NCBI GenBank assembly: GCA_022823725.1 | Contig: JAJEHL010000026.1 | Coordinates: forward strand, 124,001-188,000 | Source of the DNA: Candidatus Latescibacterota bacterium | Lineage (GTDB): Bacteria > Latescibacterota > UBA2968 | Reading direction: 5' to 3' | Length of the DNA stretch: 64,000 nucleotides | Shown here: positions 60,294 through 64,000 of the stretch, piece by piece | How the letters are laid out: each line of letters starts with the position of its first letter | Numbering within the stretch: position 1 is the stretch's first letter | Made by a program: the position numbers and the translations under genes | The notes under the pieces: model-generated | Databases searched by the model: none | Seen by the model: the letters and a program-made list of their open reading frames with translations, nothing else | What the model was told of the DNA's origin: nothing

Positions 60294-61925
60294 TCACCCA
60301 TCCACCAACCCCGCGGCGTGACGATTTGCTTTGGGATCACCTGCCGCGTAATACCTGCCCTCTTCTCGATCCACATAAACCATAACAGGCGTCGCAATAT
60401 TAGATGCTTTCGCCTCGACCTGATGCCCCCGTCTAACGAGATCATCCTGCACATCCTGGCTTATCGCATCATTCAGCGTCAACGACCCCGCCTGTTTGAA
60501 CGTCTGCTCACGGACGGGATTGGGATCAAAAGAATCGAGATGATGCGCCGTGGCAAAACGGGGTGCAGTCACAGCCTCCTCCGGCATAATCCCAAACTCG
60601 ATAAAATCCAGCAACAAATTCAAAGTCGTCTGATCCTGCAAATCGCCACCCGCAACACTAATCCCGAGAATGGGGCGCCCATCTTTCAGCACCAGCGTAG
60701 GCGTCAGCGTAATCCGCGGACGCTTCCCCGGCTGGATGCAATTTGGATGACCCGCCGTCGTATTCAGACTGCGCAGGCGATTCCCATACGTAACCCCCGT
60801 ACGCCCCCCATCAATCGTGGGACGGTGAACATTGGCACTCGGCGTAGCCGCGACCACATTGCCCCAGCGGTCCGCCACCACACAAGTCGTCGTACCCCCC
60901 GTACCCGGACGAAACACACCACCTTCTTTAACTGACTGCATCAGATACGGATCGCCCGGACGCGCCTCCAGAGAAGCCGCTTGCATATCAATAAGCGGCA
61001 CGCGCAAATCCGTGTACGCATCGGAAAACAACGCCCCCAAAGGCACACCCGAAAAATCGGGATCGGCATAATACGCATCGCGATCCGCCATCGCGAGCTT
61101 GATCGCCTCCGTAACCACATGAACATAATCCGCCGAAAGATGGCCCATCGCTTTGACATCGAAATTCTCGAGCAAGCGCAACGCCTGACACAAATAAGGA
61201 CCCTGTGTCCACGGCCCGCACTTGCAAACCGTGTACCCCCGATAAGAAACCGCAACCGGATCTTCAATCGTCGTAACATGCGTCGCCAGATCTTCCCGAC
61301 GCAAAAAGCCTCCCTTTGCGATATAAAAAGCCTCAAGCTCCTCCGCAATATCATTGCGATACTTATTCCGCCCGTAAAAGCGATCCGCAGCAGCCTGCAA
61401 TTTCTCCTCTCGACTCCCCGACGTCAGATGCTCTTCCTCGACCAGTTTTCGCAACGTCCTCGCAAGATTGGGATGCCAGTCATCCTCGCCCGCATCGAGC
61501 AGAGCAAGCACAGGCGCAATAATCTCTTCAAAAGACATCGTACCATATCGCCTGAGCGTCGTAATACACAAATCCACAACCGAAGGCACGGGCGCCATCT
61601 TCATATCGCCATCGCCTGGAATACCATGCTTCATATACCAGTCAATCGCCTCCTGAGAACGCGGTGCCCGCCCCTGTCCGCTCAGTGCCTTCACCTCAGA
61701 ATTCTCAGCATTATAAATAAGAAGCGGAACCTCCCCGCCAATCGAACACGCACCGTGATCCGTGACATTCAACGCAAAAATAGTCGCCGCGGCTGCATCG
61801 GCCGCATTGCCCCCCCTATCCAAAATCTCAATTCCCGCAGCAACAGCACCTGCACCCCCCGCCGCCACAACACCCGTCTTACTCTCAGCCTTCCATCCAA
61901 TTTGACCCACATCTATACCCGACAT
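60294..61925 (-). CDS. ggt: Gamma-glutamyltransferase family protein
   Basis: 543 residues. The nucleophile threonine sits in GTGGTTTCVVADRWGN (about 341-356), where the precursor self-cleaves to large and small subunits. AGGDLQDQT and the conserved GNAADAAAAT (about 39-48) support the family. There is no signal peptide, so unlike E. coli Ggt it would be cytoplasmic, as are many acylase-like members. The ATG at 61925 has AAGGAG 6 bases upstream. Substrate may be a gamma-glutamyl amide or another acylated amine. Confidence 0.9.
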   Translation of the reverse strand: MSGIDVGQIGWKAESKTGVVAAGGAGAVAAGIEILDRGGNAADAAAATIFALNVTDHGACSIGGEVPLLIYNAENSEVKALSGQGRAPRSQEAIDWYMKHGIPGDGDMKMAPVPSVVDLCITTLRRYGTMSFEEIIAPVLALLDAGEDDWHPNLARTLRKLVEEEHLTSGSREEKLQAAADRFYGRNKYRNDIAEELEAFYIAKGGFLRREDLATHVTTIEDPVAVSYRGYTVCKCGPWTQGPYLCQALRLLENFDVKAMGHLSADYVHVVTEAIKLAMADRDAYYADPDFSGVPLGALFSDAYTDLRVPLIDMQAASLEARPGDPYLMQSVKEGGVFRPGTGGTTTCVVADRWGNVVAATPSANVHRPTIDGGRTGVTYGNRLRSLNTTAGHPNCIQPGKRPRITLTPTLVLKDGRPILGISVAGGDLQDQTTLNLLLDFIEFGIMPEEAVTAPRFATAHHLDSFDPNPVREQTFKQAGSLTLNDAISQDVQDDLVRRGHQVEAKASNIATPVMVYVDREEGRYYAAGDPKANRHAAGLVDG

Positions 61926-62063
61926 AACTTTCTCCTTTTTCACTCTTGACGCCACGCGAAACTGTTGTCGAACGCATTATAGCATAATCGTTGGTTAAAG
62001 ACAAAACAATCCCTATTCCTTCAGACAGCCAGTTCCCTGTCCTAAAGAACGGGTATCAAACAC

Positions 62064-62094
62064 GCCCTCTGTGCGATGCAGAGGGCTTTTTTTT
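62064..62094 (+). terminator. Orphan intrinsic terminator in a divergent gap
   Basis: GCCCTCTG/CAGAGGGC around TGCGATG, followed by eight T residues on the plus strand. No plus-strand gene lies upstream in the 61926-62063 interval. Confidence 0.8.
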
Positions 62095-62147
62095 ATGCTA
62101 CATTTTGACCCAACAGATAATCTCTCACCCTTACAGGAGGATTCAAC

Positions 62148-62849
62148 ATGTCCACACAAACAGCTCTCATCACCGGTGCATCTCGCGGACTGGGCCTGGC
62201 ACTCGCGCGTGAACTCGCACAGCAAAACTGGCGACTACTCATCAACGCAAGGGGCGCAGAAGCACTCGAAGACGCGAGCAAAGAACTGAGCCAATGGACC
62301 GAAGTCATCGCCATTGCCGGAGACGTCACAGACCCCCAACATCGGAAAACGCTAACGCAAGCAGCAAAAGAAATGGGGGGCCTGGACGCCGTAATCAACA
62401 ACGCGGGCATATTGGGACCGAGTCCCCAGCCCGAACTGCTCAATTACCCGCTCGATATATTGGCAGATGTCTATCGCGCCAACGTCATCGCGCCCCTGGG
62501 TGTGCTCCAGGCACTACAACACACATTAAAATCAGGTGCCCGCGTAATCAACATCACCAGCGATGCCGCCCGCGAGGCATACCCTGGCTGGGGCGGATAC
62601 GGCTCTTCTAAAGCCGCATTTGAACAACTCTCAAACGTACTTGCAGCAGAACGTCCCGACTGGCGCATCTACTGGGTAGATCCCGGCGACATGCGAACGC
62701 AAATGCACCAGGAGGCATTTCCCACAGAAGACATCAGCGACCGCCCCTTGCCGGAAACGAGTGTACCGGGATTCATCGAACTCCTGAACAGCAATTACCC
62801 CAGTGGCCGCTATGCCGCACGCGAGTTACTCACCGCCCTCGCAAAATAG
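62148..62849 (+). CDS. Short-chain dehydrogenase/reductase (classical SDR)
   Basis: 233 residues. TGASRGLGLALA (about 9-20) binds the nucleotide, NNAG (about 84-87) is conserved, the catalytic serine is in NITSDAA and YGSSK (about 147-151) gives Tyr and Lys. Arginine at position 35-36 (NARG) suggests NADPH. An AGGAGG site precedes the ATG. It is followed after 13 bases by the QueA-like gene, so they share a transcript. Substrate unknown. Confidence 0.92.
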   Translation: MSTQTALITGASRGLGLALARELAQQNWRLLINARGAEALEDASKELSQWTEVIAIAGDVTDPQHRKTLTQAAKEMGGLDAVINNAGILGPSPQPELLNYPLDILADVYRANVIAPLGVLQALQHTLKSGARVINITSDAAREAYPGWGGYGSSKAAFEQLSNVLAAERPDWRIYWVDPGDMRTQMHQEAFPTEDISDRPLPETSVPGFIELLNSNYPSGRYAARELLTALAK

Positions 62850-62862
62850 AAAGGAGATTCTC

Positions 62863-63972
62863 ATGACCACAATACCCAACACAGTACTCCCCATCACAAT
62901 GATGGACTCAAAACTGGACTCTCTAACATTTGACCTGCCCTCCGACCTGGAAGCGGGAGAACCGCCCGAAGCGCGGGGACTCAGTCGGGACCAGGTTCGG
63001 CTGATGGTCTCCTGGCAAAGGGATGATGCGATAGAACACATCGCATTTCGCGACCTGCCCGACGTACTACATGCGGGCGACGTCGTCGTCATCAACACCA
63101 GCGGCACGCGCAAAGCATCTCTACCCATCATTCGGCCCGATGGAACAGAACTCAGACTGCATCTATCAACACAATTGCCCGCCGACATGTGGGCAGTTGA
63201 AATACGTCAACCCAACGGTATAGCAACACTGCCTTTTTCTCATGCACACGCGGGCGAAGTCTTTACATTACCCGGTAGTGGATCCGCACAACTGCACGCG
63301 CCTTATCGCCCCGAACAGCGGCACAACCCCGACGCCCCTGTTCGCCTGTGGGTAGCAACCTTAAACTTGCCCTATGATCTGGATACCTACCTGGACATAT
63401 ACGGCCTGCCCATCCGGTATAGCTATGTGCAAAACGACTGGCCCATTGAATATTATCAAACCGTATATGCAACAGAAGTGGGCAGCGCTGAAATGCCATC
63501 AGCTGGCAGAGCATTCACACCCAAAATCATCACAAAACTGGTCGCAAAAGGCATACAAATTGCCCCCCTGATCTTGCACACCGGTGTGGCGAGTCTGGAA
63601 GCCTATGAACCGCCTTACGAGGAATACTACCGCGTATCAGCCGAAACAGCGCGGGTAATCAACAACGCGCGAAAAAACGGCGGACGGATCATCGCCGTTG
63701 GCACAACCGTCGTGCGCGCGCTCGAGACCGTAGCCGATAAAACCGGACATGTCTTTCAAGGCGAAGGATGGACATCCCTGATAATCTCACCCGACCACCC
63801 CATGCAGATCGTAGATGGCCTGCTCACCGGAATGCACGAACCGAGTGCCACACATCTATCCATGCTCCAGGCATTGGCGGGATTAGACCACTTGAAACTG
63901 ACCTATGAAGCCGCACTCAACAAACATTATTTGTGGCACGAGTTCGGCGATCTACATTTGATTTTGCCTTGA
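62863..63972 (+). CDS. queA: Divergent QueA-like S-adenosylmethionine:tRNA ribosyltransferase-isomerase
   Basis: 369 residues. The N-terminal FDLPSDLEAGEPPEARG and VVVINTSGTRKASLP resemble QueA, as do YYQTVYATEVGSAEMPSAGR (about 205-224) and VGTTVVRALET. Canonical QueA has AGLHFT in the latter region; here it is AGRAFT, with the LH pair lost. This places it with the divergent QueA-like group rather than standard QueA. The ATG at 62863 has AAGGAG upstream. True queuosine synthesis or a related transfer cannot be decided; no other queuosine gene is in the window. Confidence 0.8.
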   Translation: MTTIPNTVLPITMMDSKLDSLTFDLPSDLEAGEPPEARGLSRDQVRLMVSWQRDDAIEHIAFRDLPDVLHAGDVVVINTSGTRKASLPIIRPDGTELRLHLSTQLPADMWAVEIRQPNGIATLPFSHAHAGEVFTLPGSGSAQLHAPYRPEQRHNPDAPVRLWVATLNLPYDLDTYLDIYGLPIRYSYVQNDWPIEYYQTVYATEVGSAEMPSAGRAFTPKIITKLVAKGIQIAPLILHTGVASLEAYEPPYEEYYRVSAETARVINNARKNGGRIIAVGTTVVRALETVADKTGHVFQGEGWTSLIISPDHPMQIVDGLLTGMHEPSATHLSMLQALAGLDHLKLTYEAALNKHYLWHEFGDLHLILP

Positions 63973-64000
63973 ACACGCGGTATATTGAGCCATTAGCAAT

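Overview
The window is a dense bacterial chromosome segment with about 47 supported protein genes and two tRNA genes. No rRNA, CRISPR array, integrase or transposase was seen. Several features recall Latescibacterota/Poribacteria-like or related marine/sponge-associated lineages: paired sulfatases, a GH106-type glycosidase, an enolase-superfamily sugar-acid dehydratase, WD40 proteins with dockerin-like ends, and intergenic space filled with palindromic boilerplate repeats. This placement is inference from gene content; there is no phylogenetic marker test behind it. The + strand has more C than G in the plus- and minus-strand genes I counted, so the window probably lies in one replichore with + as the lagging-strand sequence.

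Layout. 1-12757: surface-glycan cluster (YfhO-type membrane protein, Wzx-type flippase, two NAD-dependent epimerases, four glycosyltransferases), interrupted by an AAA-ATPase with a nuclease-like C-terminal domain and by one AT-rich glycosyltransferase gene on the opposite strand. 12754-15665: a newly seen 55-residue gene, serS, a HigBA-type toxin-antitoxin pair with a candidate operator, and tRNA-Met. 15937-19064: nfeD-floA-hypothetical membrane operon and tRNA-Leu(CAA). 19177-28907: flavoprotein plus sulfatase, aldehyde dehydrogenase, DapA-like lyase, MocA-like nucleotidyltransferase, a zinc-ribbon protein and a GH106-like glycosidase. 28904-32308: a folylpolyglutamate-synthase-like/ATP-grasp fusion, divergent from a tail-anchored protein of unknown function. 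32468-45485: DsbD, a SpoIIE-type phosphatase with propeller sensor, a second sulfatase, a DegP-type protease, a Gfo/Idh/MocA oxidoreductase, an MBL-fold hydrolase, PepA and a small outer-membrane-like protein. 45519-53762: a degenerate histidine phosphatase, a BKACE enzyme, and a probable esterase / PL6 lyase / rhamnonate-dehydratase-like operon preceded by a membrane aminopropyltransferase-TPR protein. 54001-60155: two very repetitive secreted proteins that share an LRR cap and dockerin-like modules. 60294-63972: gamma-glutamyltransferase, an SDR oxidoreductase and a divergent QueA-like protein.

How it fits together. The first 13 kb builds and exports a glycan. The dispersed sulfatases, PL6 lyase, GH106 enzyme, esterase, rhamnonate-dehydratase-like enzyme, DapA-like lyase and aldehyde dehydrogenase are consistent with breaking down sulfated, rhamnose- or uronate-containing polysaccharides. 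The most unusual items are the FolC-like/ATP-grasp fusion, the 21-WD-repeat metalloprotease next to a cohesin-plus-dockerin protein, and a family of nested palindromes whose arms show compensatory base changes.
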